Below, in pieces: positions 43,351 through 55,075 of a stretch of DNA of 64,000 bases. Position 1 is the stretch's first letter. Every line of letters begins with the position of its first letter. This stretch comes from Aplectana chamaeleonis (Eukaryota; Nematoda; Chromadorea; Rhabditida; Cosmocercidae), in contig JAPDOI010001160.1 in NCBI GenBank assembly GCA_029168955.1, positions 124,001-188,000 of the forward strand. The letters run 5' to 3'. The notes below the pieces were generated by a model. The model was not told where the DNA came from, ran no database searches, and saw only the letters and a list, made by a program, of their open reading frames with translations. A program made the translations under genes and the position numbers.

Positions 43351-44211
43351 TTGAGGTGGAACAGTCCATATACGAGCAGACCCCAATCAGATGATATTCT
43401 ATACACAATTATTAGCGAGGTATTCTCAGAGGGTCCAGTCAAAAACAGAGATTCTATCGTAAGTAAGTCAAACAGGAGGCAAGTTTGTGGTGACCGTGAT
43501 CCAGCTGAAACGGCGGCCAACGATAAACCCCTTACAGCAAAGGGTGGCCAAACTGTTGAAGATACTACCTATGAATAGGCGGTGGTCTATCTGAGGACGC
43601 AAACAATAGGCATGGGGTTGGACGTGCGACTGATTGTCAAAAAGGCGAGTGTGGTGAATCAGCAGCCGGATAGCATAGCAGCCATGTCCTTGTTAATAGG
43701 AGAATGTATCATGGATGTGGATGGCGGGGTTGTTACGTCTATAGCACAAATGACTTCAACAATGCTGAGGGAGATGGAAAAGTTCAGTTCCCTCATGCCC
43801 ATTCCTCGCGTCATCGGATAGACCGCCGTCCGTTCATATGTAAATCCTTCAACTGGTTCGTAATCCTATGACAGTAAGGGCTTTCTTGTTGGCCGCCATT
43901 TCAGCCGGCTCCTCGAGACCCAGCCACGAACGTGCTCAGGAATATGCTGCGAATGAGAATCGCTGCAGCCGTGGGACCACCAGAATTGATGGATTTGCCA
44001 CTCGCGATTGGGTGCTGTGGAGAAAAATGAGCCGATACCTAATAACCGAGATAGCAAGGCAGGCAAAAAGTCGAATTCAACTACTGTGAAGAAAAAGGAC
44101 ATAAGCATTGTCGAGAAAGCTAGAACATCAATACTACGAAGACCTACAAACCAGCCTACTGCCGAAGTGCCGCCACCGTGCATAGCTGACGATGCTACAG
44201 ATGCTAGATGA
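43351..44211 (+). pseudogene. Degraded unidentified coding segment
   Basis: Three plus-strand stretches in the same frame (43,351-43,578, 43,582-43,821, 44,008-44,211) and one in the next frame (43,868-44,089) look coding in composition: DDILYTIISEVFSEGP, MGLDVRLIVKKASVVNQQPD, LREMEKFSSLMPIPRVIG, and a Lys/Pro-rich end with RRPTNQPTAEVPPP. They are separated by single stops and a frame change, as expected for a decayed transposon-borne gene. I recognise no domain. Alternatively these are exons whose introns I cannot define. Confidence 0.35.
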
Positions 44212-44305
44212 TGAAGAGACAATGCAAAAAAGTTATTCGAAACTGACTAAGCTCGAAACACGTATGCGGAAAACAAATCAATGCAGATATGACAGCTCAA
44301 TCACT

Positions 44306-44423
44306 CTAGTGAACGTTCTCTAGTTGTGTGAAGGTTTTTACGAGTTGTTCGCCATTCTTCTCAGCAGCTGACAGGAGCACGTCGGCGAAAGGGTCGCCGT
44401 ATTTTTCGTCGCCGTACACCATT
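44306..44423 (-). CDS. C-terminal exon of an unidentified host gene
   Basis: On the minus strand, acceptor CTTGTGTTTAG at 44,424 is followed by MVYGDEKYGDPFADVLLSAA, then EKNGEQLVKTFTQLENVH and TAG at 44,306. Codon choice (GAC, TTC, GCC, CTC, GAG, AAG, AAC) is strongly biased, as in well-expressed nematode genes, unlike the surrounding DNA. The candidate upstream exon is at 44,721-45,070. Protein family not recognised. Confidence 0.55.
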
Positions 44424-44720
44424 CTAAACACAAGATATGAAGGCGTGACACATAACGAATTTTGAATGATTTTATTAGCATAAATTATGCTGACCTTTCT
44501 TAACTACATTGTTGGCTATCAGGTACAAACTCTTCACGAGGCTCAGGGCTCAGGCTAGGGTGATTTTCGGTCGAAAGGTCTTTCTCCCATCTCTTCTCTT
44601 CACGCACACGACGACGGAAACCGTTTCTGGACCATGCATTGATGTTCACGGAGATTATTCCAGAAGTTCATATGTCAGAAACTCACAAAGCCATTTTTAT
44701 CATGTTCGATATCACACATT

Positions 44721-45070
44721 CTAGATTTGGAATAGGGCAGCCCGCACTCTCGTAGACTGCTCCCACAAAGTCTGGAATAGGAATCGTTTCAGAACGGTTG
44801 GAGAGGAGACGTTTATTAGATAGGTTTTATAGAGACCTGCTATCACGGCCCACTCAATATCAACGTTATTGTTGTTCCTTCTTTTCTCGCGTACGGTGAC
44901 ACGGCCCCAGAACTTCTCTTCGTAGCACTGGAAGAAATAAGGATACAACACTCCAAACAGCCATTTATCATCATGAGAGTTTACCTCTTTAATGATTTTG
45001 CCAACGAAGTCATTAAAAAAGACGTTTGGCCTTGTGCCTTCTTTACAATGTGCCTGCGCTTACACGACAC
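44721..45070 (-). CDS. Candidate upstream exon of the same host gene
   Basis: A minus-strand open frame from a possible acceptor (GTAAGCGCAG near 45,063) reads AHCKEGTRPNVFFNDFVGKI, IKEVNSHDDKWLFGVLYPYF, FQCYEEKFWGRVTVREKRRN and VDIEWAVIAGLYKTYLI. More than 100 codons with no stop and sensible composition. I could not fix the donor. A weaker similar frame (near 44,510-44,560, with SLYLIANNVVKK) lies between it and the terminal exon. Function unknown; the charged YEEKFWGRVTVREKRR segment is distinctive enough for a database search. Confidence 0.45.
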
Positions 45071-45179
45071 ATATATTAATTTCAAATCGCCTTCTAAAAA
45101 TGCGATTTGTAAAATTACTCAACTAAGCACCAAGTTATCTAGGGGAACTTCTGCAAGTGGAAGTCTTGGCTAGCACATA

Positions 45180-46330
45180 GTCTCCTGGAGGGTGATCAAA
45201 CGTCCCAAATCATTCGAAAGCAGCTTCTTCGCTGTTTTTGAACATTTTTGAGCTTAATGTGGTCAAGTCCGACTTGTTTTTTGACGTAGCTGCGGCAGTT
45301 CGAGATAACTGCAATGGATGGATCTTAACGCTTGAGAATACTGAGTCATTACGCTAGAACATTCCGAATCGTTCAAATTATAGTGTTGAAACTTTCATAA
45401 TTTTTTATTTTGCATTGTTTTGGAAGTGTTACTGTGAGTTGTATGTTAATCTGCTACCAGAACTCACTTGTATGTAACTCACCCTCCCCGAATTTTCTTT
45501 TCTGTTCAAAATTTTTCAATATGAAATGGTCGTAAAAATATGGGGGAGGGGTGGTAAAAACTTGGGAATTTTTTTGAAAAAAAAAGACAATCTGGGGGGG
45601 GGGTGCTGAAGAAATTTTCGGAGAAAAGAAGGAATTCTCTTCGAACCACTTGGTAAGCTAAAACGAGGTAGTAATAGCCACACAGGGTTATTCAGTAAGC
45701 TAAATACAAAATTCATGTATATTTGTCAAGAATGGGGGGTCAAAAAATTTTTTCCAAGATCTTGTTCAACTGGGGGGGCTCGTACCTTCACCAAAAATAG
45801 GCGCCATGGCCTGCTCAACCCTAGTTGCAGGAAAAATGAGGGAATTCATAGGAGTCATAATTCATAAAAGCACAATAACACAAAAAAAACAAGCAAACAC
45901 AACATACTCGAACGTTCAAGATCTTGAATTCAGTGGGGAAGCGAAAAAACCCCTTTTTGCAGAAGCGTAAGCTGAAAGTGCTAAGAAGCTGAAGAAGGAA
46001 ATAATGACGAAAACGACACGGAATGGGGTAAAAATCTATCCACTGGATCAGTTCGCAAACAGAATGGAAGAGCTGTTCGTTCAAGAAGTTTGGATGAAAG
46101 TCAACGAATGCCGCGGGAGGCAGAATCGCTCCTCATATTGAGAAAATCTTGCGAAGTCGCAGAAATAAGAAGCAACCGAGAAACACAGAAAATAATAACA
46201 AAACAATAACAACTATTAATTAATATCAACACAAGTTATTTTTCAATACCCGGAAATATCACGAATTTAATAATGGAATGAGGATTGCGATAGGATCTAA
46301 TTGTAAGACAGAAAATGATTCATTCAAAAC
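45180..46330. other. No gene recognised; G-runs
   Basis: AT-rich DNA with a run of 9 G at 45,595-45,603 and 7 G near 45,772. The minus-strand frames are low complexity. No domains. Confidence 0.45.
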
Positions 46331-46421
46331 TGGTGCAATATGAACAATGGCGGCGGAATAAAAGATCCATTCAGAGTCGCGGCAAACTCGCGAATAACGC
46401 CTTCGGCATTGTGGCAAATGA

Positions 46422-46532
46422 GCGTGCGAGCGAACAATGATGAGGGATGGGAAGCGCTACAAAGTTTGACCGCGCACGCGACCGCTTTGCGTAGCGCTCC
46501 CCATCCCTCATCATTGCTCGCTCGCTCGCACG
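46422..46532. repeat. Hairpin element with GCGTGCGAGCGA arms
   Basis: Arms of about 36 bp: GCGTGCGAGCGAACAATGAT plus GAGGGATGGGAAGCGCT pairs with AGCGCTCCCCATCCCTC plus ATCATTGCTCGCTCGC. The pairing probably extends more weakly outward to about 46,340 and 46,680. Confidence 0.8.
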
Positions 46533-46840
46533 AACAAAGAAAAAATACGAAAATGGAATTGGATGATGTGAGGAGTAGAAGCGCAGAGTAGGTATCAGGA
46601 ATAATAATCGAAACAGAGAAAAATCGTTTGAGCACCGTAATCCAATCAAGACGGAAACCAAAAGTTTTGTGTGTGATTGCACCAAACTTCACATTACATG
46701 CATAACGCGACGCGCCGCTTTTTCTCTGGCGTCGTAGATATTTTGCTATTCAGATGATACCAGGATTGTGTCTGCGGGCGTGGAGATTGAATAGCATGTT
46801 TTGGAACAGGTACTATCTAAGCGGGGGGGGGGTACAACGA

Positions 46841-46961
46841 CGCACTTGGCCACGCCCATTTTACCGTGCCGCACTGCATTTGAGCACCTACCCGGGGTTT
46901 CCCTGCCCTGCCAAAATCAGGAGAGTCGTTGCGGCACGGAAAAATGGGCTGGCCAAGTGCG
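46841..46961. repeat. Palindromic element of about 121 bp
   Basis: CGCACTTGGCCACGCCCATT plus TTACCGTGCCGCA pairs with TGCGGCACGGAAAAATGGGC plus TGGCCAAGTGCG. It is preceded by a run of 9 G at 46,822-46,832. Confidence 0.8.
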
Positions 46962-47224
46962 ATACCACAGTGCCCCCGCTGCGATAGCATCTTGGAGCAT
47001 TAGTGGAGAAGTGATTCGCGCCCAATTCCTAACTCACCAGAACCTTGGCACCAACCTAGGTTCTTCTCCCCCTTGAAAATCAGGAGAGTTAGGAGGCCAT
47101 TGACACAAGAAGAAAATCATTGACACAAAGTTAGCTTTTTAATTTTGAGCGTTCTCTCAGGAGTTAGTGCTTGGAAGAAAGCTGTTGTCGCAGAGTTAGT
47201 TTTTTTAAGGTGAATGAATGTGAT

Positions 47225-47372
47225 TATATCGTCCATCACTGGATGAGGGATCGCCGCGAAGCTGCTTGGCGGGAAAAATAGCGCGCGGGAAAACGAAGAA
47301 GAGTGGCTATTGATCGCGCAATTTTTCCCGCCAAGCAGCGTTGCGGCGATCAGCATCCAGTGACTGACGATA
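47225..47372. repeat. Palindromic element of about 148 bp
   Basis: ATATCGTCCATCACTGGATG plus GATCGCCGCGAAGCTGCTTG pairs with CAAGCAGCGTTGCGGCGATC plus CATCCAGTGACTGACGATAT, arms of about 54 bp around a 40-bp centre. Confidence 0.85.
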
Positions 47373-47558
47373 TGTATTTGCGTGCAGTTCCACGGCTGAA
47401 GCGTGAAGGGTTTCATTGCACTAAGCAAGAAAATAATATAATTTCTAAGTGTGTCTTCAACTTTGAGGACATCTCAGAACTTTTGTTAGTTCAAGCACAT
47501 GCTTCAAATCTGCACTGCTCTATTGAGTTTGCGGTGAATATGAGCCTAGAGGAGCGCT

Positions 47559-48011
47559 TAAAAGGCAGTGTTCACGATAAATTTCACTTCCGATATCTCC
47601 ACGGTTTACGAAAGGACTGGTGCCCTATATAGCGAAGCACGCTTGGAATGGACACGAAAGACGCGTTTTTGAGCAAAAATAGGCCCTCTCTTGTTTACGT
47701 TGATTTTTGAGCGTGAAGGAACTGACCACTAGAAAGATGATACCTATCAGTGCAATGAAGCAAACAGCTCACTTATCAGCACTTCCTTCACTTGATCATT
47801 CCTATAATCTGAGTCTTCATTTGTTCCTTTCGAGGGGCGGATCTGGGGCACGGGGCGTGTCTGGGACACCAAAACGCTTGTTTGCAGCCGTTATTTTGCA
47901 GCTGTTGGCTCGTTTTCTACCGTTCTTTCGACACTGGGAGCCTAGAATCCTTCTCGCCTATCATTTCACTGTGGAAAGTCACAGAGGATGATCATCGTGA
48001 ACGCTGCCTTT
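47559..48011 (+). repeat. MITE family B, copy 2 (about 453 bp)
   Basis: Ends TTAAAAGGCAGTGTTCACGA and TCGTGAACGCTGCCTTTG. Colinear and highly similar to 25,159-25,613. Confidence 0.9.
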
Positions 48012-48904
48012 GTGTACTGTGAAAGAAGCGTTTCTTCATGAGTGAGGCAAACCGTTTACGAAACTGTGTCAAACTGGAGTCAAAACCATGTGTATGCCAA
48101 ACCACACCGTGTTTTCCTCTAACCAAACGCATTCCCGGTCGATTTCACAGAAACTGCTTATAGTGTACGCGCCACAGTCAGTTTGGCACGTCGCAAAAGT
48201 AACCGGGACGATACAGGCTTGAAATGCGCTCTTTGGTGCATTCACACACCACACGTTTTACTTTACGGCCGAATTGTAGTACGGTGCTCAAACGATTTTT
48301 CTCTGTGTTTCGATCACTGTGTATCAGGAAAGAGTAGAAACACACACATTGAGAAGGACTGCAGCGAAATCAGAGCGAAAAGGCGGCTCCACCGCTCTCC
48401 ATTTTTTTACCTTACCCTTTGCCAAGTAGGTTGTGATGATATTAATTTATGATCGTGACTGACAGTAAGCAGCTAAAGCTTGAGGTGAGTCGAATGCTCT
48501 TAAGACTGCAAAAAAAAGAACAACTTGGACTATGTTGAGTTTATTTTGGCCGAACATTTGAATCTAAAAAAAACTCCATTCGTTCGTGACAAAAATGGTC
48601 GAATCGTTGGTGGTTGGACGTTTACCCCCTTTCATACTTCGAAAACGGTGAAATCCGCGATTTTTGTCGCTGTTATTACGGATTTCCCTAGAAACAGGCT
48701 AATCGTGCGAGGACCATCTAACATCACGGGTAGAGACGCAGAGGGATCTTTGTAGTATTGAAGGGGACGGATTTCGTGAACTTTCCGAGAGAGGTTTGCA
48801 CTCAGTAAATGCGCCTTCTCCTGTTTGGGGAGGTGAATGCTCCGTAAAATGCGACAAGACTTCAGAAGTAGATCTCTGGCCACCGTACGGAGTGGAAAGT
48901 GTTG
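48012..48904. other. No confident gene
   Basis: A plus frame at 48,525-48,755 (LAEHLNLKKTPFVRDKNGRI, then VAVITDFPRNRLIVRGPSNI) has coding-like composition but no identified splice signals or family. Nothing else is seen. Confidence 0.35.
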
Positions 48905-49165
48905 CAAGGAGTGAGCAGGACTTCGGGGAAATTGGGTAGGACGTCATTGAAGATGCGCAGGACTTCAGTGGGGATGTGCAGGACTTTAGTGGGAGTGTGC
49001 AGGACTTTAGAGGGAGTGAGCAGGACGTGATAGAAAGTGTGCAGGACTTCAGTGGGAGTATGCAGGACTTTAGTGGAAGTGTGCAGGACGTCATAGAAAG
49101 TGTGCAGGACTTTAGTGGGAGTGTGCAGGACGTGATAGAAAGTGTGCAGGACTTCAGGGGGGAGT
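48905..49165 (-). repeat. Short inverted block of the 21/42-bp minisatellite
   Basis: About six 42-bp units (GTGCAGGACTTCAGTGGGA, GTGCAGGACGTGATAGAAA) in the opposite orientation to everything from 49,641 on. The outermost units are the most diverged. Confidence 0.92.
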
Positions 49166-49640
49166 GTGCGGGACTTGGGTGGGAGTGTGCAGATGAACGG
49201 TAACAGAAACCTGATTAACGAGCTGCACGCCTTTCTGCTGCGTGCTGTCCAGTAAATCGCTCGGAAGCAGACTTGTGAACACTCTCCGAGCTGTCCTGCA
49301 CAAGTATTGGGATCAGAGTAACATTTTTCCTGGATTCTCTGACCGGGCATTGCATTTGTCCGTTTACAGTCTGTACGCATCGCACTAATACTGGCACGAA
49401 TCACACTGATGTGTTATAATATACGTGCACCTAGTTTGCGCCAACGCGAAATAAGAATTGCAAAATACGACTGCGATCCGTGCCCAGTGTAGATGGATAA
49501 ATGCAATACACGGTTCCCAATACTCGTACATGACAGCTCGGAGAGTCCGCAGAAGTTTGATGCCGCTGCGCAGCACCAGAGAGCACGCAGCAGAAAGGCG
49601 TGCAGGTTGTTGCCATGTTTCTGTTTCTGCCCATCTGCGC
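49166..49640. repeat. Inverted spacer at the strand switch
   Basis: The left arm (49,185-49,385) and right arm (49,465-49,640) are reverse complements: GCACGCCTTTCTGCTGCGTGC and GCACGCAGCAGAAAGGCGTGC; CTCTCCGAGCTGTC and GACAGCTCGGAGAG; AAGTATTGGGA and TCCCAATACT; GCATTTGTCCGTTTACA and TGTAGATGGATAAATGC. About 30 bp (an ACATTTTTCCTGGATTCTCT region) are present only on the left. The centre, 49,405-49,460, is a partial palindrome P element (GTGCACCTAGTTTGCGCCAA). Confidence 0.85.
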
Positions 49641-52600
49641 ACTCCCACTGAAGTCCTGCACACTTTCTATCACGTCCTGCACACTCCCACTGAAGTCCTG
49701 CACACTTTCTATCACGTCCTGCACACTCCCACTGGTGTCCTGCACACTCCCACTAATGTCCTGCGCACTCTCTATGACGTCCTGCACACTCCCACTGATG
49801 TCCTGCACACTTTCTGTCACGTCCTGCACACTCCCACTGACATCCTGCACATTTTCTGTGGTGTCCTGCACACTCCCACTGATGTCCTGCGCACTTTCTA
49901 TGACGTCGTGCACACTCCCTCGAAAGTCCTGCACACTCCCACTGGAGTCTTGCACACTTTCTATCACGTCCTGCACACTCCCACTGAAGTCCTGCACACT
50001 TTCTATCACGTCCTGCACACTCCCACTGGTGTCCTGCACACTTTATATCACGTCCTGCACACTCCCACTGAAGTCCTGCACACTTTCTATCACGTCCTAC
50101 ACACTCCCACTGATGTCCTGCACACTTTCTGTGGTGTCCTACACACTCCCACTGATGTCCTGCACACTTTCTGTGGTATCCTGCGAATTTCCCTTAAAGT
50201 CCTGCACACTTTCCATCACGTCCTGCACACTCCCACTGAAGTTCTGCACACTTTCTATCACGTCCTGCACACACCCACTGATGTCCTGCACACTTTCTGT
50301 GGTGTCCTGCACATTCCCCTAAAGTCCTGCACACTTTCTATCACGTCCTGCACACTCCCACTGAAGTCCTGCACACTTTCTGTGGTGTCCTGCACACTCC
50401 CACTGATGTCCTGCGCACTTTCTATGACGTCCTGCACACTCCCACTGAAGTCCTGCACACTTTCTATCACGTCCTGCACACTCCCACTGATGTCCTGCAC
50501 ACTTTCTGTGGTGTCCTACACACTCCCACTGATGTCCTGCACACTTTCCATCACGTCCTGCACACTCCCACTGAAGTTCTGCACACTTTATATCACGTCC
50601 TGCACACACCCACTGATGTCCTGCACACTTTCTGTGGTGTCCTGCACATTCCCCTAAAGTCCTGCACACTTTCTATCACGTCCTGCACACTCCCCCTAAA
50701 GTCCTGCGAACTTTCTATCACCTCCTGCACACTCTCACTGAAGTCCTGCACACTTTCTATCACGTCCTGCACACTCCCACTGAAGTCCTGCACACTTTCT
50801 ATCACGTCCTGCACACTCCCACTGATGTCCTGCACACTTTCTGTGGTGTCCTGCACACTCCCACTGATGTCCTGCACACTTTCTGTGGTATCCTGCAAAT
50901 TTCCCTTAAAGTCCTGCACACTTTCCATCACGTCCTGCACACTCCCACTGAAGTTCTGCACACTTTCTATCACGTCCTGCACACACCCACTGATGTCCTG
51001 CACACTTTCTGTGGTGTCCTGCACATTCCCCTAAAGTCCTGCACACTTTCTATCACGTCCTGCACACTCCCACTGAAGTCCTGCACACTTTCTGTGGTGT
51101 CCTGCACACTCCCACTGATGTCCTGCGCACTTTCTATGACGTCCTGCACACTCCCACTGAAGTCCTGCACACTTTCTATCACGTCCTGCACACTCCCACT
51201 GATGTCCTGCACACTTTCTGTGGTGTCCTACACACTCCCACTGATGTCCTGCACACTTTCTGTGGTATCCTGCAAATTTCCCTTAAAGTCCTGCACACTT
51301 TCCATCACGTCCTGCACACTCCCACTGAAGTTCTGCACACTTTATATCACGTCCTGCACACACCCACTGATGTCCTGCACACTTTCTGTGGTGTCCTGCA
51401 CACTCCCCTAAAGTCCTGCACACTTTCTATAACGTCCTGCACACTCCCACTGAAGTCCTGCACACTTTCTGTGGTGTCCTGCACACTCCCACTGATGTCC
51501 TGCGCACTTTCTATCACGTCCTGCACACTTCCACTGAAGTCCTGCGCACTTTCTATCACGTCCTGCACACTCCCACTGATGTCCTGCACACTTTCTGTGG
51601 TGTCCTGCACACTCCCACTGATGTCCTGCACACTTTCTGTGGTGTCCTGCACACTCCCACTAAAGTCCTGCACACTTTCTATCACGTCCTGCACACTCTC
51701 ACTGAAGTCCTGCACACTTTCTATCACGTCCTGCACACTCCCACTGAAGTCCTGCACACTTTCTATCACGTCCTGCACACTCCCACTGATGTCCTGCACA
51801 CTTTCTGTGGTGTCCTACACACTCCCACTGATGTCCTGCACACTTTCTGTGGTGTCCTGCACACTTCCCCTAAAGTCCTGCACACTTTCTATCACGTCCT
51901 GCGCACTCCCCCTGACGTCCTGCACACTTTCTATCACGTCCTACACACTCCCACTGATGTCCTGCCACCTTCTGTGGTGTCCTGCACACTCCCCCTAAAG
52001 TCTTGCACACTTTCTATCACGTCCTGCACGCTCCCACTGAGGTCCTGCACACTTTCTATCACGTCCTGCACACTCCCAATGATGTCCTGCACACTTTCTG
52101 TGGCGTCCTACACTCTCCCACTGATGTCCTGCACACTTTCTGTGGTGTCCTGCACACTCCCCTAAAGTCCTGCACACTTTCTATCACGTCCTGCCCACTC
52201 TCACCGAAGTCCTGCACACTTTCTATCACGTCCTGCACACTCCCACTGAAGTCCTGCACACTTTCTATCACGTCCTGCACACACCCACCGGGATGTCCTG
52301 CACACTTTCTGTGGTGTCCTGTACACTCCCCTAAAGTCCTGCACACTTTCTATCACGTCCTGCACACTCCCACTGATGTCCTGCACACTTTCTGTGATGT
52401 CCTGCACACTCCCAGTGAAGTCCTGCACACTTTCTGTGGTGTCCTGCACACTCCCACTGATGTCCTGCGCACTTTGCATGACAACCTGCACACTCCCACT
52501 GAAGTCCTGCGCACTTTCTATCACGTCCTGCACACTCCCACTGATGTCCTGCACACTTTCTGTGGTGTCCTACACACTCCCACTGATGTCCTGCACACTT

Positions 52601-55075
52601 TCTGTGGTGTCCTGCACACTCCCCCTAAAGTCCTGCACACTTTCTATCACGTCCTGCACACTCTCACTGAAGTCCTGCACACTTTCTATCACGTCCTGCA
52701 CACTCCCACTGAAGTCCTGCACACTTTCTATCACGTCCTGCACACTCCCACTGATGTCCTGCACACTTTCTGTGGTGTCCTACACACTCCCACTGATGTC
52801 CTGCACACTTTCTGTGGTGTCCTGCACACTTCCCCTAAAGTCCTGCACACTTTCTATCACGTCCTGCGCACTCACACTGACGTCCTGCACACTTTCTATC
52901 ACGTCCTACACACTCCCACTGATGTCCTGCCACCTTCTGTGGTGTCCTGCACACTCCCCCTAAAGTCTTGCACACTTTCTATCACGTCCTGCACGCTCCC
53001 ACTGAAGTCCTGCACACTTTCTATCACGTCCTGCACACTCCCAATGATGTCCTGCACACTTTCTGTGGTGTCCTACACACTCCCACTGATGTCCTGCACA
53101 CTTTCTGTGGTGTCCTGCACACTCCCCCTAAAGTCCTGCACACTTTCTATCACGTCCTGCCCACCCTCACTGAAGTCCTGCACACTTTCTATCACGTCCT
53201 GCACACTCCCACTGAAGTCCTGCACGCTTTCTATCACGTCCTGCACACTCCCACTGATGTCCTGCACACTTTCTGTGGTGTCCTACACACTCCCACTGAT
53301 GTCCTGCACACTTTCTGTGGTGTCCTGCACACTTCCCCTAACGTCCTGCACACTTTATATCACGTCCTGCGCACTCACACTGACGTCCTGCACACTTTCT
53401 GTCACGTCCTACACACTCCCACTGATGTCCTGCCACCTTCTGTGGTGTCCTGCACACTCCCCCTAAAGTCTTGCACACTTTCTATCACGTCCTGCACGCT
53501 CCCACTGAAGTCCTGCACACTTTCTATCACGTCCTGCACACTCCCAATGATGTCCTGCACACTTTCTGTGGTGTCCTACACACTCCCACTGATGTCCTGC
53601 ACACTTTCTGTGGTGTCCTGCACACTCCCCCTAAAGTCCTGCACACTTTCTATCACGTCCTGCCCACCCTCACTGAAGTCCTGCACACTTTCTATCACGT
53701 CCTGCACACTCCCACTGAAGTCCTGCACACTTTCTATCACGTCCTGCACACACCCACTGATGTCCTGCACACTTTCTGTGGTGTCCTGTACACTCCCCTA
53801 AAGTCCTGCACACTTTCTATCACGTCCTGCACACTCCCACTGAAGCCCTGCACACTTTCTATCACGTCCTGCACACTCCCACTGAAGTCCTGCACACTTT
53901 CTGTGGTGTCCTGCACACTCCCACTGATGTCCTGCGCACTTTCTATGACGTCCTGCACACTCCCCCTAAAGTCCTGCACACTTTCTATCACGTCCTGCAC
54001 ACTCTCACTGAAGTCCTGCACACTTTCTATCACGTCCTGCACACTCCCACTGAAGTCCTGCACACTTTCTATCACGTCCTGCACACTCCCACTGATGTCC
54101 TGCACACTTTCTGTGGTGTCCTACACACTCCCACTGATGTCCTGCACACTTTCTGTGGTGTCCTGCACACTCCCCCTAAAGTCCTGCACACTTTCTATCA
54201 CGTCCTGCCCACTCTCACTGAAGTCCTGCACACTTTCTATCACGTCCTGCACACTTTCTATCACGTCCTGCACACACCCACTGATGTCCTGCACACTTTC
54301 TGTGGTGTCCTGCACACTTTCTATCACGTCCTGCACACTCCCGCTGATGTCCTGCGCACTTTCTATCACGTCCTGCACACTCCCACTGAAGTCCTGCACA
54401 CTTTCTGTGGTGTCCTGCACACTCCCACTGATGTCCTGCGCACTTTCTATGACGTCCTGCACACTCCCACTGAAGTCCTGCACACTTTCTATCACGTCCT
54501 GCACACTCCCCCTAAAGTCCTGCGAACTTTCTATCACCTCCTGCACACTCTCACTGAAGTCCTGCACACTTTCTATCACGTCCTGCACACTCCCACTGAA
54601 GTCCTGCACACTTTCTATCACGTCCTACACACTCCCACTGATGTCCTGCACACTTTCTGTGGTGTCCTACACACTCCCACTGATGTCCTGCACACTTTCT
54701 GTGGTATCCTGCGAATTTCCCTTAAAGTCCTGCACACTTTCCATCACGTCCTGCACACTCCCACTGAAGTTCTGCACACTTTCTATCACGTCCTGCACAC
54801 ACCCACTGATGTCCTGCACACTTTCTGTGGTGTCCTGCACATTCCCCTAAAGTCCTGCACACTTTCTATCACGTCCTGCACACTCCCACTGAAGTCCTGC
54901 ACACTTTCTATCACGTCCTGCACACTCCCACTGAAGTCCTGCACACTTTCTGCGGTGTCCTGCACACTCCCACTGATGTCCTGCGCACTTTCTATGACGT
55001 CCTGCACACTCCCACTGATGTCCTGCACGCTTTCTATAACGTCCTGCACACCCCCCCCCGAAAGTTCTACACACT
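49641..55075 (+). repeat. 42-bp minisatellite array with higher-order structure
   Basis: About 129 units of 42 bp, each two 21-bp halves starting GTCCTGCACAC: one half ends TCCCACTGAA/GAT or TCCCCCTAAA, the other TTTCTATCAC or TTTCTGTGGT. Blocks recur as larger units. Identical landmarks are spaced 503 bp apart (about 52,570, 53,073, 53,576) and 712 bp apart (about 50,258, 50,970). Because 42 is divisible by three, long frames stay open on both strands (up to 487 codons at 52,003-53,466 on plus; VQDFSGS-VQDVIES heptads on minus). These are expected by-products of the period and are not annotated as genes. Confidence 0.97.
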
